Positions 49,981 through 60,395 are shown, counted from the first letter of the stretch. The stretch is 64,000 nucleotides of DNA from Streptomyces davaonensis JCM 4913 (GCF_000349325.1 NC_020504.1:6482053-6546052), one strand, 5' to 3'. Notes: generated from the letters alone by a model not told the origin. Translations and numbers: made by a program.

Positions 49981-50400
49981 GTGAGCCCTGTGACCCTTCC
50001 GTTCTTCGTCTACGGCACGCTGCGCTGCCGCGAGCCGAACCATGACCTCTTCCTGCGCGGACGCACGCTCAAGGAGGAACCGGCGAGGCTCTCAGGGGCG
50101 GTGCTCTACGACGGGCCGGGATATCCGTACGCCGTCGAGGACCCCGGGGGAGCGGTGCGCGGCGATCTGGTCACCGTGAGGGGGGAGGAGTACCCGGAGC
50201 TGCTGGCCGAACTGGACCGCCTGGAGGAGTACGTGCCCGGCGACCCGCGCAGTCTCTATCAGCGGGTCGCCCGGGACGTGACGCGGGACGCCGACGGCAC
50301 GCGCGTGCGGGCGTGGGTGTACCTGGCCGCGCCCGCCGTGGCCACCCGACTGCGGGCCCACGGCAGACTCATCGCAAGCGGCGACTGGGCCGTGCGCTAG
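49981..50400 (+). CDS. Gamma-glutamylcyclotransferase-like protein
   Basis: A 139-residue protein of the AIG2/GGCT fold from GTG 49981. The signature FFVYGTLRCREPNHDLFL opens the barrel, and LDRLEEYVPGDPRSLYQRV supplies the catalytic-type Glu in LEEY. Family members form 5-oxoproline from gamma-glutamyl amines or act in related amide chemistry. Its last 4 bp overlap the convergent nasA gene. The divergent protease gene starts 110 bp away. Physiological substrate not predictable. Confidence 0.88.
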   Translation: MSPVTLPFFVYGTLRCREPNHDLFLRGRTLKEEPARLSGAVLYDGPGYPYAVEDPGGAVRGDLVTVRGEEYPELLAELDRLEEYVPGDPRSLYQRVARDVTRDADGTRVRAWVYLAAPAVATRLRAHGRLIASGDWAVR

Positions 50401-52490
50401 GACGCGACGGCTTCCAAGCGCACCGCGCACGACTTGAACTCCGGCATCCGTGACGTCGGGTCCAGCGCCGGGTTCGTCAGGGTGTTCGCCCGGCCCTCGC
50501 CCGGCCAGTGGAAGGGCATGAAGACCGTGTCGGGGCGGATGGAGTTCGTGATGCGGGCCGGGGCCACCGCTCGGCCGCGGCGGGAGACGACCGCGATCGG
50601 GTCGCCCTCGGCCGCCCCGAGACGGGCCGCCAACCGCGGGTGCAGCTCCACGAACGGCCCCGGCGCCGCCGCGTTCAGCTCGTCCACGCGGCGGGTCTGG
50701 GCGCCCGACTGGTACTGGGACACCACCCGTCCCGTCGTCAGCAGCACCGGGTACTCGTCGTCCGGCTCCTCCGCCGTGGCCCGGTGTGCGACGGGCGCGA
50801 ACCGGGCCCGCCCGTCGGGCGTGGCGAACCGGTCGTGGAAGAGGCGGGGAGTGCCGGGGTGTTCGACGGCCTCCTCGGCGTCCCCGTCCGCCGGGCACGG
50901 CCAGAACACCCCGTTCTCCTCCGCGAGCCTGCGATAGGTGATCCCGGAGTAGTCCGCGACGCCCCCCGCGCTGGCCCGCCGCAACTCCTCGAAGACCTCC
51001 TCCGCATCCGTCGGGAAGCCCTTCTCCACGCCCAGCCGGTCCGCGAGTTCGTGCATGACCTCCAGGTCGCTGCGGACCCCCGAGGGTGGGGTGATCGCCT
51101 GCTTGCGCAGCAGCACCCGCCCCTCCAGGTTCGTCGTCGTGCCCGTCTCCTCCGCCCACTGCGTCACCGGGAGGACGACATCCGCCAGTGCCGCCGTCTC
51201 CGACAGCACGACGTCACAGACGGCAAGGAAATCAAGGGACTTGATCCGCTCCTCGACGTGCGCGGCACGTGGCGCCGAGACCACCGGGTTGGAGGCCATC
51301 AGCAGCAGCGCGCGAATATCCGTACCCAGCGCGTCCAGCAGCTCGTACGCACTGCGCCCCGGGCCCGGCAGCGAGTCGGGGTCCACACCCCACACCTCGG
51401 CCACGTGCCGCCGCGCCTCCGGGTCGTCCAGCTTGCGGTAGCCGGGCAACTGGTCGGCCTTCTGGCCGTGTTCGCGGCCGCCCTGGCCGTTGCCCTGCCC
51501 GGTGAGACAGCCGTAGCCGGACAGCGGGCGGCCCGCGCGGCCGGTCGCCAGGCACAGGTTGATCCAGGCGCCGACGGTGTCGGTGCCCTTGGACTGCTGC
51601 TCGGGCCCGCGGGCGGTCAGCACCATCGCCGACTCGGGCTCGCAGAACATCCGTACCGCTTCCCGGAGCTCGGGCACCGAGACGCCCGTGATCCGCTCGA
51701 CGTACTCCGGCCAGTGCGCCAGCGCCTCCGCGCGGGCCTCCTCCCAGCCGGTCGTCCGCTCGCGGATGTACTCCTCGTCCGTGCGGCCCTCGGCGACGAC
51801 CAGGTGCAGCATGCCCAGCGCGAGCGCCAGATCCGTCCCCGGCCGGGGTGCCAGGTGCAGGTCGGCCTGCTCGGCGGTCTTCGTGCGGCGCGGGTCGATG
51901 ACGATCAGGGTGCCGCCGTTCTCCCGCAGCTCGTTGAAGAACCGCAGCGAGGGCGGCATGGTCTCCGCGAGGTTGGAGCCGACGAGGATCACACAGCCCG
52001 ACTTTGGGATGTCCTCCAGCGGGAACGGCAGCCCCCGGTCCAGGCCGAACGCCTTGATCCCGGCGGCCGCCGCCGAGGACATGCAGAAGCGGCCGTTGTA
52101 GTCGATCTGCGAGGTGCCGAGCACCACCCGCGCGAACTTGCCGAGCGTGTACGCCTTCTCGTTGGTCAGTCCACCGCCGCCGAAGACGCCGCACGCGTCC
52201 GGGCCATGTTCCGTCCGCGTGCGGGTCAGCCCCTCGGCGATCCGGTCCAGCGCCTCCTCCCAGGAGGCGGGCACCAGAGTGCCCCCGGAGCGCACCAAAG
52301 GCGAGGTCAGGCGGACGCTCGTCGAAAGGACCGCCGGCGCCGTACGCCCCTTGCCGCACAGCGCACCCCGGTTCACCGGGAAGTCCGCCCGCTCGCTCAC
52401 CTCGACCGTCCCGTCGGGGGCGGGCGTCAGATTCATCCCGCACTGCAAGGCGCAGTACGGACAGTGCGTGGGCGTGGCGGTGTTCGGCAT
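50397..52490 (-). CDS. nasA: Assimilatory nitrate reductase, molybdopterin catalytic subunit
   Basis: Reduces nitrate to nitrite in the cytosol with a bis-MGD molybdenum cofactor and a [4Fe-4S] cluster. The 697 residues begin with the cluster motif CPYCALQCGMNL (C10, C13, C17) and C45 in GALCGKG, whose Lys links cluster and cofactor. Cofactor blocks VFGGGGLTNEKAYTLGKF, YNGRFCMSSAA and VLVGSNLAETMPP are visible; QQSKGTD and the C-terminal FVELHPRLAARLGAAEGD are typical. No electron-transfer domain is fused, so a separate reductase is needed, possibly the flavoprotein at 40177-41391. GlnR-like GTTAC boxes lie upstream. Confidence 0.93.
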   Translation of the reverse strand: MPNTATPTHCPYCALQCGMNLTPAPDGTVEVSERADFPVNRGALCGKGRTAPAVLSTSVRLTSPLVRSGGTLVPASWEEALDRIAEGLTRTRTEHGPDACGVFGGGGLTNEKAYTLGKFARVVLGTSQIDYNGRFCMSSAAAAGIKAFGLDRGLPFPLEDIPKSGCVILVGSNLAETMPPSLRFFNELRENGGTLIVIDPRRTKTAEQADLHLAPRPGTDLALALGMLHLVVAEGRTDEEYIRERTTGWEEARAEALAHWPEYVERITGVSVPELREAVRMFCEPESAMVLTARGPEQQSKGTDTVGAWINLCLATGRAGRPLSGYGCLTGQGNGQGGREHGQKADQLPGYRKLDDPEARRHVAEVWGVDPDSLPGPGRSAYELLDALGTDIRALLLMASNPVVSAPRAAHVEERIKSLDFLAVCDVVLSETAALADVVLPVTQWAEETGTTTNLEGRVLLRKQAITPPSGVRSDLEVMHELADRLGVEKGFPTDAEEVFEELRRASAGGVADYSGITYRRLAEENGVFWPCPADGDAEEAVEHPGTPRLFHDRFATPDGRARFAPVAHRATAEEPDDEYPVLLTTGRVVSQYQSGAQTRRVDELNAAAPGPFVELHPRLAARLGAAEGDPIAVVSRRGRAVAPARITNSIRPDTVFMPFHWPGEGRANTLTNPALDPTSRMPEFKSCAVRLEAVAS

Positions 52491-52513
52491 GCTCCCCAGC
52501 GTGCTTCGGCCGT

Positions 52514-52541
52514 GTTACGTGCCGATACGGCGGATTGTTAC
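52514..52541 (-). promoter_or_regulatory. Candidate GlnR/nitrogen-control boxes upstream of nasA
   Basis: Two GTTAC boxes (52514-52518 and 52537-52541) lie just upstream of the nasA start. They are 23 bp apart, one base off the 11-bp phasing expected for GlnR, so the assignment is tentative. Confidence 0.4.
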
Positions 52542-52593
52542 GCCGAGCGCACACCGACCTCCCCGCCGGGCTCCGCGATCAGTGAGGCACCGT

Positions 52594-53271
52594 TCACCGT
52601 CCGGCGGCCAGCGCCTCCGCCACCCCCGGCTCCTGCGGCCCGAGGAAATGCGGATCCGGCTTGAACACGGCGTCCAGCGCGGCCTTGCCCGCCGCGAGGA
52701 TCTCCCGCGTCCCCCCGTAGTACCAGGTGGCGTCGTGCACATCGTCGACACCGACCCCGTACGACGTCACCCCCGCCGCCTCGCACAGGGCGACCGCCCG
52801 CCGGATGTGGAAGCCCTGGCTGATCAGTACGGCCTCGTCGACGCCGAAGATCTTCTTCGCGCGGACGCAGGAGTCCCAGGTGTCGAAGCCCGCGTAGTCA
52901 CTGACGATCCGCGCGTCGGGCACCCCGTGCCGGGTGAGATAGGTGCGCATCGCGTCCGGCTCGTCGTAGTCCTCACGGCTGTTGTCTCCGGTGACCAGGA
53001 CGACCTTCACCCGCCCCGCGCGGTACAGCTCGGCCGCCGCGTCCAGCCGGTGGGCGAGGTACGGCGACGGCTCGCCCTGCCACAGGCCCGCGCCGAAGAC
53101 CACGGCCACGTCGGTGCGCGGCGCGTCGGTGACGGTGCGCAGCCGGTCGTCCGTGGAGACGAACATCCAGGCCGACGGCAGCAGCGCCAGCACGCACGCC
53201 GCCATCAGCGCCTGCACGAGACGCCGCTGTCCGGTGCGGGTGCGAGGGATGCGCGGTCGGCTGATCCTCAT
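52594..53271 (-). CDS. SanA/YdcF-like (DUF218) membrane protein
   Basis: A 225-residue protein from ATG 53271 (GTG 53292 is an alternative). One N-terminal helix (LVQALMAACVLALLPSAWMFV) anchors an extracytoplasmic DUF218 domain with VAVVFGAGLWQGEPSPYLAHRL, VLVTGDNSREDYDEPDAM and ISQGFHIRRAVALCEAAG. SanA-type proteins affect envelope permeability and vancomycin tolerance in enterobacteria; their activity is unknown. It lies 103 bp upstream of nasA on the same strand and divergent from cbiX, with GGTCACT repeats between. Confidence 0.88.
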   Translation of the reverse strand: MRISRPRIPRTRTGQRRLVQALMAACVLALLPSAWMFVSTDDRLRTVTDAPRTDVAVVFGAGLWQGEPSPYLAHRLDAAAELYRAGRVKVVLVTGDNSREDYDEPDAMRTYLTRHGVPDARIVSDYAGFDTWDSCVRAKKIFGVDEAVLISQGFHIRRAVALCEAAGVTSYGVGVDDVHDATWYYGGTREILAAGKAALDAVFKPDPHFLGPQEPGVAEALAAGR

Positions 53272-53314
53272 GCCCCGAAGGACGCCGGACACCCGGCCCC
53301 GGTTGCGTGAGCAA

Positions 53315-53362
53315 GGTCACTCCGAGGCTCAAAACTCCAGGTCACTCCACCTCACAGTGACC
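53315..53362. promoter_or_regulatory. Three GGTCACT elements between sanA-like and chelatase genes
   Basis: GGTCACT occurs at 53315-53321 and 53340-53346 on the plus strand and, inverted, as AGTGACC at 53356-53362. The last two form a perfect 7-bp inverted repeat with a 9-nt spacer; the first two are 25 bp apart. It looks like a regulator site in the divergent promoter; the regulator is not recognised. Confidence 0.5.
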
Positions 53363-53444
53363 GGGCCCCGGATGGTGAACCTGCGGAAAAGACCCGTGAC
53401 GCCCATGCAACGGGGCGGCAACCTCCGCCCACCACCATCGGTTC

Positions 53445-54332
53445 ATGACGGCGTCGCAACCCCTTCACGACGAGTCCACGTCCCTCGACAGTACGGCGCA
53501 TCTCATGAACCGGATCAGCAGCCAGCTCGCCAGCCAGCTCAGCCTCGTCGCGCTCGACGGCCGGCGCCGCCCCACCCGGCCCGCGCTGGTGGTCGTGGCC
53601 CACGGCAGCCGTGACCCGCGCGCCCTGAGCACCGTGCGCACCCTCCTGGACCGGGTCCGCGAACTGCGCCCCGGGCTCCCCGTCCACCTGGGCCACATCG
53701 AACTGAACGCCCCTCTGCTCCCGGACACCCTCGCCGCCCTGGACACGGACGAGGCCGTCCTGGTCCCGCTCCTGCTCAGCCGCGGCTATCACGTGAAGCG
53801 GGACATCCCGGAGATGGCGGCCGAGTCCGGCGTACGAGCCCGCGTGGCCAAGGCGCTGGGCCCGCACCCGCTCCTGGTCGAGGCCCTGTACGACCGCCTC
53901 ATGGAGGCGGGCTGGGCCGACACCCCCGGCACGGCGGTGGTCCTGGCGGCGGCGGGCTCCCGCGACCCGGAGTCCAAGGTGGACGCGGGCCGTACGGCAA
54001 GCGCCCTGTCCGAGCGCCTGGGAGTCCCGGTCGTCCCGGCATACGCGACGACGGCGGCACCGAGGGTCTCCGACGCGGTCCAGGCCCTGACGGCGAGGGG
54101 CCACCACCGGATAGCGGTGGCGTCGTACTTCACGGCTCCGGGCCGCTTCGCAACAGAGTGCGCGGCGACGGCCCCGTGGATGGCATCGGCCCCCTTGGGC
54201 CCGCACCCGGCAATGGCCCGCCTGATCCTCCACCGCTACGACCAATGCATGGCAACGAAGGGTGCGGCCACCTACCTCAGGGGCGCGGCGAACTCCGCGA
54301 CCAGCCACCAACAACCCGCACTCGCGACGTAA
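53445..54332 (+). CDS. Sirohydrochlorin chelatase, CbiX type
   Basis: A 295-residue class II chelatase with two repeated halves that inserts Fe (siroheme) or Co (B12) into sirohydrochlorin. The first half has [16 protein letters not shown] and the metal-binding His in [16 protein letters not shown]; the second half has [18 protein letters not shown]. About 40 residues precede the first domain and look disordered. Placement between nitrate and nitrite reductase genes supports siroheme for NirB. The last ~18 residues ([17 protein letters not shown]) come from an intergenic repeat, so the natural end was probably near TYL. Confidence 0.9.
   Translation: MTASQPLHDESTSLDSTAHLMNRISSQLASQLSLVALDGRRRPTRPALVVVAHGSRDPRALSTVRTLLDRVRELRPGLPVHLGHIELNAPLLPDTLAALDTDEAVLVPLLLSRGYHVKRDIPEMAAESGVRARVAKALGPHPLLVEALYDRLMEAGWADTPGTAVVLAAAGSRDPESKVDAGRTASALSERLGVPVVPAYATTAAPRVSDAVQALTARGHHRIAVASYFTAPGRFATECAATAPWMASAPLGPHPAMARLILHRYDQCMATKGAATYLRGAANSATSHQQPALAT
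54279..54320 (+). repeat. Second copy of the AGGGGCGCGG intergenic repeat, inside the cbiX 3' end
   Basis: AGGGGCGCGGCGAACTCCGC followed by GACCAGCCACC shares its beginning and the GCGAnCAGCC part with the copy at 11519-11573. It lies within the reading frame of the chelatase and supplies its final residues. Confidence 0.6.
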
Positions 54333-54370
54333 GACAGCCAGGCAGACGATTAGGCGCCTACTGTCGATGC

Positions 54371-55651
54371 ATGGCGCACGAGAACCACATCCCGCCCCAG
54401 GGCTATGACACACCGTCAGTGGAACGCTGGTCCAAGGAACCGGACAAGCGCCCCGGCCGGTCGGCCTTCCAGCGGGACCGGGCCCGAGTCCTCCACTCCT
54501 CGGCACTGAGAAGACTCGCCGGGAAAACCCAGGTCGTCACCCCCGGCACCTCCAGCCAGGCCTGGGACGCCAGCCCCCGCACCAGGCTCACCCACTCCCT
54601 GGAGTGCGCCCAGGTCGGCCGCGAACTCGGCGAAGCCCTCGGCTGTGACCCCGACCTGGTCGAAGCCGCGTGTCTCTCCCACGACCTGGGCCACCCCCCG
54701 TTCGGCCACAACGGCGAGCAGGCCCTGAACGAGTTCGCCAAGGACGTCGGCGGCTTCGAGGGCAACGCCCAGTCCCTCAGGCTCCTCACCCGTATCGAGC
54801 CCAAACGGTTCACCCCGGAGGGTTCCGTCGGCCTCAACCTCACCCGCGCCGCCCTCGACGCCGCCACCAAGTACCCCTGGCCCCGAGGTGCCCATCCCAC
54901 CGACCCCACGTCCCCGAAGTTCGGCGTCTACGAGGACGACCGGCCGGTGTTCGACTGGGTCCGCGAGGGCGCCCCCGGCACCCGCGCCACCTTCGAGGCC
55001 CAGGTCATGGACTGGTCCGACGACGTGGCGTATTCCGTGCACGACGTCGAGGACGGACTGCACGCGGGCCACATCGACCCCAACCTCCTGCACGCCGAAC
55101 CCGAACGCCAGGCCGTCTTCGCGGTGGCCGTCGGACGCTACGTCCCCGAGGACACCGACCCCGCGGAACTCGCCGAGGCGCTCGACCGGCTCCAGGAGGA
55201 AGCCTGGTGGCCGCACGGCTACGACGGCACCGCCGTCGCCCAGGCCCGGCTGAAGGACGCCACCAGCCAGCTCATCGGCCGCTTCTGCCTCGCCGCCGAG
55301 GCCGCCACCCGCGCCGCCCACGGCACCGGCCGGCTCACCCGCTACGGCGCCGAACTCGTCGTACCGCACGAGACCCGGCTGGAGTGCGCCGTACTGAAGG
55401 CCGTCGCCGACCGGTACGTCATGCAGCGGGCCGAGCAGGAGCGGCTGCGGGCCGATCAGCGGATCGTGGTCGCCGAACTGGCCGAGGCGCTCACCGCGCG
55501 GGCGCCCGAGGGGCTCGACCCGCAATTCCGGGCGCTGTTCGACGCGGCGCCCGACGACCGGGCGCGCAAGCGGGTGATCGTGGACCAGATCGCGTCCCTC
55601 ACCGACGCCTCGGCCCGTTCGCTTCACGTGCGTCTGACGGGACACTCATGA
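54371..55651 (+). CDS. dgt: Deoxyguanosinetriphosphate triphosphohydrolase-like protein
   Basis: HD-domain dNTP triphosphohydrolase, 426 residues from ATG 54371 (the frame is open to 54158 inside the chelatase gene). Metal ligands are seen in [18 protein letters not shown] and the HD pair in [36 protein letters not shown] supplies the later Asp/His. It controls dNTP pools. A palindromic TAGGCGCCTA lies 11 nt upstream with a TACTGT that may be a -10, consistent with a leaderless transcript. It starts a co-directional run ending in dnaG and the sigma gene. Confidence 0.93.
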   Translation: MAHENHIPPQGYDTPSVERWSKEPDKRPGRSAFQRDRARVLHSSALRRLAGKTQVVTPGTSSQAWDASPRTRLTHSLECAQVGRELGEALGCDPDLVEAACLSHDLGHPPFGHNGEQALNEFAKDVGGFEGNAQSLRLLTRIEPKRFTPEGSVGLNLTRAALDAATKYPWPRGAHPTDPTSPKFGVYEDDRPVFDWVREGAPGTRATFEAQVMDWSDDVAYSVHDVEDGLHAGHIDPNLLHAEPERQAVFAVAVGRYVPEDTDPAELAEALDRLQEEAWWPHGYDGTAVAQARLKDATSQLIGRFCLAAEAATRAAHGTGRLTRYGAELVVPHETRLECAVLKAVADRYVMQRAEQERLRADQRIVVAELAEALTARAPEGLDPQFRALFDAAPDDRARKRVIVDQIASLTDASARSLHVRLTGHS

Positions 55652-55786
55652 GCATGAGGTGACAAGAGTGAAGTGAAACACGCCCGAATGTGACCCTCCG
55701 TGGCCTGATCGGGCCACTCCCTCTTCCCCCATCACACTCCGTGCGGGACGCTCCCATGTGGCGGCACCCTTACGAGGAGGCATCAA

Positions 55787-57052
55787 GTGGTCGACGCGGA
55801 TCAGACATTCGTCATCGTCGGAGGCGGACTCGCCGGCGCGAAGGCGGCCGAGACGCTGCGGGCGGAGGGCTTCACGGGCCGCGTGATACTGATCAGCGAC
55901 GAGCGTGACCACCCCTATGAGCGACCCCCGCTCTCCAAGGGCTATCTGCTCGGCAAGGAGGAACGCGACAGCGTCTTCGTGCACGAGCCCGCCTGGTACG
56001 CGCAGAACGACATCGAACTCCACCTCGGCCAGACCGTCGACGCCATCGACCGCACGGCGAAGACGGTCCGCTTCGGGGAGGACGGCACGGTCGTCCACTA
56101 CGACAAACTCCTGATCACGACCGGCGCCGAGCCCCGTCGGCTGGACATCCCGGGCACCGACCTGGCCGGCGTCCACCACCTGCGCCGGCTCGCCCACGCC
56201 GAGCGGCTCAAGGGCGTCCTGTCCACACTCGGCCGGGACAACGGCCACCTCGTGATCGCCGGCGCCGGCTGGATCGGCCTGGAGGTCGCGGCGGCGGCCC
56301 GGGAGTACGGCGCCGAGGTCACCGTCGTCGAACCGGCGCCGACTCCGCTGCACGCCGTCCTCGGCCCCGAACTGGGCGGCCTCTTCGGCGAGCTGCACCG
56401 GGACCACGGGGTGCGGTTCCACTTCGGCCGGCAGCTGACGGAGATCGTCGGCCAGGACGGCATGGTGCTGGCCGCGCGGTGCGACGACGGCGAGGAGCAC
56501 CCCGCGCACGCCGTGCTGGCCGCGATCGGCGCGGCTCCCCGGATCGGCCTCGCGGAGGCGGCGGGTCTTGAGATCGCCGACCGCGCGGGCGGCCGGGGCG
56601 TCGTGGTGGACGAACAGCTGCGCACCTCCGACCCCGACATCTACGCCGCCGGTGACGTCGCCTCCTTCCCGCACGCCCTCTTCGGCGCCCGCCTGCGCGT
56701 GGAGCACTGGGCCAACGCCCTGAACGGCGGCCCGGCCGCGGCCCGCGCGATGCTCGGCCGGGACGTCGTCTACGACCGGGTCCCCTACTTCTTCTCCGAC
56801 CAGTACGACTTGGGGATGGAGTACTCCGGCTGGGCGCCCGCCGGCGCCTACGACGAAGTGGTGATCCGGGGAGACGCCGGGAAGCGGGAGTTCATCGCGT
56901 TCTGGCTGAAGGACGGCCGGGTGCTGGCGGGGATGAACGTGAATGTGTGGGACGTCACAGACCCGATCCAACGGCTGGTCCGAAGCGGGGCACAGGTGAA
57001 CGCGGAGTCGCTGGCTGACCCGCACGTAGCGCTGGAAAGCCTCATCCCGTAG
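55787..57052 (+). CDS. Ferredoxin/rubredoxin reductase-type flavoprotein
   Basis: A 421-residue NAD(P)H:ferredoxin reductase from GTG 55787 with GAGGAGG upstream. FAD motif FVIVGGGLAGAKAAETL, NAD motif LVIAGAGWIGLEVAAAAREY and the FAD-ribityl site DIYAAGDVASF are intact; the C-terminal reductase dimerisation domain (RVEHWANALNGG) fits the phthalate/putidaredoxin reductase class. Such enzymes feed electrons to P450s or oxygenases through ferredoxin; no ferredoxin gene lies nearby. It sits 135 bp after dgt and 48 bp before dnaG. Confidence 0.92.
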   Translation: MVDADQTFVIVGGGLAGAKAAETLRAEGFTGRVILISDERDHPYERPPLSKGYLLGKEERDSVFVHEPAWYAQNDIELHLGQTVDAIDRTAKTVRFGEDGTVVHYDKLLITTGAEPRRLDIPGTDLAGVHHLRRLAHAERLKGVLSTLGRDNGHLVIAGAGWIGLEVAAAAREYGAEVTVVEPAPTPLHAVLGPELGGLFGELHRDHGVRFHFGRQLTEIVGQDGMVLAARCDDGEEHPAHAVLAAIGAAPRIGLAEAAGLEIADRAGGRGVVVDEQLRTSDPDIYAAGDVASFPHALFGARLRVEHWANALNGGPAAARAMLGRDVVYDRVPYFFSDQYDLGMEYSGWAPAGAYDEVVIRGDAGKREFIAFWLKDGRVLAGMNVNVWDVTDPIQRLVRSGAQVNAESLADPHVALESLIP

Positions 57053-57100
57053 CTGTCAGGAGCGTCCAGGAGTGTCAGTCCGCCCCCGTAGAATTCACGC

Positions 57101-59002
57101 GTGGCAGGACGGATCAACGACGAGGACGTGAAGGCGGTACGGGACGCGGTCCCGATCGACGCCGTGGTCTCCGAGTACCTCCAGCTGCGCAACGCCGGTG
57201 GCGGAAACCTCAAGGGGCTGTGCCCCTTCCATGACGAGAAGTCGCCGTCCTTCCAGGTCAGCCCGAGCAAGGGGCTCTTCCACTGCTTCGGCTGCCAGGA
57301 GGGCGGCGACACCATCACGTTCGTGATGAAGGTCGACCACCTCTCCTTCTCCGAGGCGGTCGAGCGGCTCGCCGCCCAGGCCGGCATCACCCTGCGCTAC
57401 GAGGAGGGCGGCTACAACCCCGCCCACCAGCGCGGCGAGCGGATCCGGCTGGTCGAGGCCCACAAGATCGCCGCCGACTGGTACGCCGAGCAGCTCGCCG
57501 TCAGCCCCGAGGCCGACACCGGCCGGGTCTTCCTCGCCGAGCGCGGCTTCGACCAGGCGGCCGCCGTCCACTTCGGCGTCGGCTACAGCCCGCAAGGATG
57601 GGACCACCTCACCCGCTTCCTGCGCGGCAAGGGCTTCACCGACAAGGAACTGCTCCTCTCCGGCCTCTCCCAGGAGGGCCGCCGCGGCCCCATCGACCGC
57701 TTCCGCGGCCGCCTGATGTGGCCGATCCGCGACATCGGCGGCGACGTCGTCGGCTTCGGCGCCCGCAAGCTGTACGAGGCCGACAACGGCCCCAAGTACC
57801 TCAACACCCCCGACACGGCGATCTACAGGAAGAGCCAGGTCCTCTACGGCATCGACCTCGCCAAGAAGGACATCGCCAAGGCGTCCCGCGCGGTCGTCGT
57901 CGAGGGCTACACCGACGTCATGGCCTGCCACCTCGCCGGCGTCACGACGGCCATCGCCACCTGCGGCACCGCCTTCGGCGGCGACCACATCAAGATCCTG
58001 CGCCGACTCCTCATGGACAACGGCTCGGCCCGCGTGATCTTCACCTTCGACGGCGACGCGGCCGGCCAGAAGGCGGCCCTGCGTGCCTTCGAGGACGACC
58101 AGAAGTTCGCCGCCGAGACCTACATCGCCATCGCACCCGACGGCATGGACCCCTGCGAGCTGCGCCTGGCCAAGGGCGACGAGGCCGTCGCCGAACTGGC
58201 CGAGCCCCGCACCCCGCTCTTCGAGTTCGCCCTGCGTCAGATCGTCGTGCGCTACGACCTGGACACCCCCGCGGGCCGCGCCTCCGCGCTCGACGAGGCC
58301 GCGCCGATCGTCGCGCGCATCAAGAACAGCGGCGCGCAGCACGAGGTCGCCGTCCAGCTCGCCGGGATGCTCGGCATCCTCGACACCCAGTTCGTGGTCA
58401 AGCGGGTCGCCCAGCTGGCCCGTTGGGCCCGCGACCGTGGCGGCAAGGGCCCGGCCCCGACGCGCGGCCCGCAGCAGCCGTACGACGCCGCCCCTCGGCC
58501 CTCCGCCGCCGGACCGGCGCTCAATCTGCGCAACCCCGTCTACGCCACCGAGCGCGAGCTGCTCAAGCTCGCCCTCCAGCGCCCCGAGCTGGTCTCCCCG
58601 GCGTTCGACGCGTACGGCATCGACGAGTTCACCGCGGCGCCCTACGCCGCCGTACGCCTGGCCGTGATGGAGGCGGGCGGCGCCGAGTACGGCGTCCGGG
58701 ACGGGCAGGAGTATCTGCTCCGGGTCCGGGACGCCGCCCCCGACGACGCGGTCCGCGCGATGGTCACCGAACTGGCCGTCGAGGCGATCATGCGCCGCAC
58801 CGTGGACGAGAACTACGCGGGCGAACAGCTCGTCACCGTCCGCCGCCGCGCCGTCGAACGCCGCATCCGGGACATCCAGTCCCAGATGGCCCGGCTCTCC
58901 GCGGGCGGAGACCCGGCCCAACTCGCCGCTACACAGAACGAACTCTGGGTACTCCAGCAGTACGACCAAGCCCTGCGGGAGCACGGAGCCGCAGCTCTGT
59001 AG
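57101..59002 (+). CDS. dnaG: DNA primase
   Basis: Synthesises RNA primers at the replication fork. The 633 residues from GTG 57101 show the CHC2-type zinc finger ([13 protein letters not shown] then [10 protein letters not shown], about residues 39-67), the RNA-polymerase-like TOPRIM core with [11 protein letters not shown] and [19 protein letters not shown], and a C-terminal helicase-binding domain ending with a coiled region ([19 protein letters not shown]). Gene order dgt-reductase-dnaG-sigma is partly that of the classic macromolecular-synthesis arrangement, in which primase precedes the main sigma factor. Confidence 0.96.
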   Translation: MAGRINDEDVKAVRDAVPIDAVVSEYLQLRNAGGGNLKGLCPFHDEKSPSFQVSPSKGLFHCFGCQEGGDTITFVMKVDHLSFSEAVERLAAQAGITLRYEEGGYNPAHQRGERIRLVEAHKIAADWYAEQLAVSPEADTGRVFLAERGFDQAAAVHFGVGYSPQGWDHLTRFLRGKGFTDKELLLSGLSQEGRRGPIDRFRGRLMWPIRDIGGDVVGFGARKLYEADNGPKYLNTPDTAIYRKSQVLYGIDLAKKDIAKASRAVVVEGYTDVMACHLAGVTTAIATCGTAFGGDHIKILRRLLMDNGSARVIFTFDGDAAGQKAALRAFEDDQKFAAETYIAIAPDGMDPCELRLAKGDEAVAELAEPRTPLFEFALRQIVVRYDLDTPAGRASALDEAAPIVARIKNSGAQHEVAVQLAGMLGILDTQFVVKRVAQLARWARDRGGKGPAPTRGPQQPYDAAPRPSAAGPALNLRNPVYATERELLKLALQRPELVSPAFDAYGIDEFTAAPYAAVRLAVMEAGGAEYGVRDGQEYLLRVRDAAPDDAVRAMVTELAVEAIMRRTVDENYAGEQLVTVRRRAVERRIRDIQSQMARLSAGGDPAQLAATQNELWVLQQYDQALREHGAAAL

Positions 59003-59105
59003 CCTGCCGGGCCCCGCGCGGTCACCACGCCGTCACGGGCCGGACGCAAAAAGTCACCGCACGCCCCTCGTGGCGGCGATGTGTCGTACTCCACACTGGG
59101 TTCCG

Positions 59106-60392
59106 GTGCCTGAGTCCTCGGAGCGCGGCCGACCCGTCCCCCACGGGTCCCACACCCCCGCGATTCCGCTCATCGCGTACGGGACGGACAGCGGCGAGGC
59201 CGCCGACTCCGCCCTCGAAGCCGCGCTGCCGCACACTTCAGCAGCGATCATCCTGGAGGTCGCCCCCGTGCAGACCCAGACCCTCACCCAGACCGAGATC
59301 AGTACGGACGGCACGGAACCGGACGCCGAGTCCGACGTTCTCGTCGCGGTGCCCCCACAGAACCGTGCCGTGCACCACCCCGAGACGGAGCCGGAGACCC
59401 AGCCGGAGGCCCAGCCCGACACTCCGGCCGTCCTCGAAGAACCGCCCGAGCCGGTGCGCGTCCCGCGTGCCGACACCGGCGGGCCGTCCTCGGACCTGTT
59501 CCGCCAGTACCTGCGGGAGATCGGCCGGATCCCCCTGCTCACCGCCGCGGAGGAGGTCGAGCTCGCCCGCCGGGTCGAGGCCGGTCTTTTCGCCGAGGAG
59601 AAGCTGAGCAACACCCCCGACCTGGACAGCCAGTTGGGGCTGGACCTGGACCGACTGGTGGTCATGGGGCGGATGGCCAAGCGCCGTCTGATCGAGGCGA
59701 ACCTCAGGCTGGTCGTCTCCGTGGCCAAGCGGTACGTGGGCCGCGGTCTGACCATGCTGGACCTGGTCCAGGAGGGAAACCTCGGCCTGATCCGCGCCGT
59801 CGAGAAGTTCGACTACGCCCGCGGCTACAAGTTCTCCACGTACGCCACCTGGTGGATCCGCCAGGCCATGTCCCGGGCCCTGGCCGACCAGGCCCGCACG
59901 ATCCGCGTCCCGGTCCATGTCGTGGAGCTGATCAACCGCGTGGTCCGCGTCCAGCGCCGCATGCTCCAGGAACGCGGCTACGAGCCGACCCCGGAGGAGG
60001 TGGCCGCCCACCTCGATCTCCCCCCGGAGCGCGTCAGCGAGGTACTGCGCCTGGCCCAGGAACCGGTCTCCCTGCACGCCCCGGTGGGCGAGGAGGACGA
60101 CGTGGCCCTCGGCGACCTCATCGAGGACGGCGACGCGGCGAGCCCCGTGGAATCGGCGGCGTTCCTGTTGCTGAGGGAGCACCTGGAAGCGGTCCTCTCC
60201 ACCCTCGGCGAACGCGAACGCAAGGTGGTCCAACTCCGCTACGGCCTGGCCGACGGCCGCCCCCGCACGCTGGAGGAGATAGGCCGCATCTTCGGCGTGA
60301 CCAGGGAACGCATCCGCCAGATCGAGTCCAAGACCCTGAACAAACTCAGGGACCACGCCTTCGCGGACCAGCTGAGGGGATACCTGGACTAG
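59106..60392 (+). CDS. hrdA: RNA polymerase sigma factor, HrdA-like (sigma-70 group 2)
   Basis: A sigma-70 protein of 428 residues from GTG 59106; GTG 59070 and ATG 59079 are in-frame alternatives with no better ribosome site. The N-terminal 100 residues are Pro/Glu/Thr-rich without the acidic region 1.1 of HrdB. Region 1.2 begins at [19 protein letters not shown], region 2 holds [20 protein letters not shown] and [20 protein letters not shown], region 3 [18 protein letters not shown], and region 4 [20 protein letters not shown]. HrdA assignment rests on position next to dnaG and overall sequence. A perfect hairpin follows. Confidence 0.85.
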   Translation: MPESSERGRPVPHGSHTPAIPLIAYGTDSGEAADSALEAALPHTSAAIILEVAPVQTQTLTQTEISTDGTEPDAESDVLVAVPPQNRAVHHPETEPETQPEAQPDTPAVLEEPPEPVRVPRADTGGPSSDLFRQYLREIGRIPLLTAAEEVELARRVEAGLFAEEKLSNTPDLDSQLGLDLDRLVVMGRMAKRRLIEANLRLVVSVAKRYVGRGLTMLDLVQEGNLGLIRAVEKFDYARGYKFSTYATWWIRQAMSRALADQARTIRVPVHVVELINRVVRVQRRMLQERGYEPTPEEVAAHLDLPPERVSEVLRLAQEPVSLHAPVGEEDDVALGDLIEDGDAASPVESAAFLLLREHLEAVLSTLGERERKVVQLRYGLADGRPRTLEEIGRIFGVTRERIRQIESKTLNKLRDHAFADQLRGYLD

Positions 60393-60395
60393 CAG

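Noticed and set aside
57095..58984. 629-codon open frame antisense to dnaG
   Set aside because: Shadow frame; dnaG is unambiguous.
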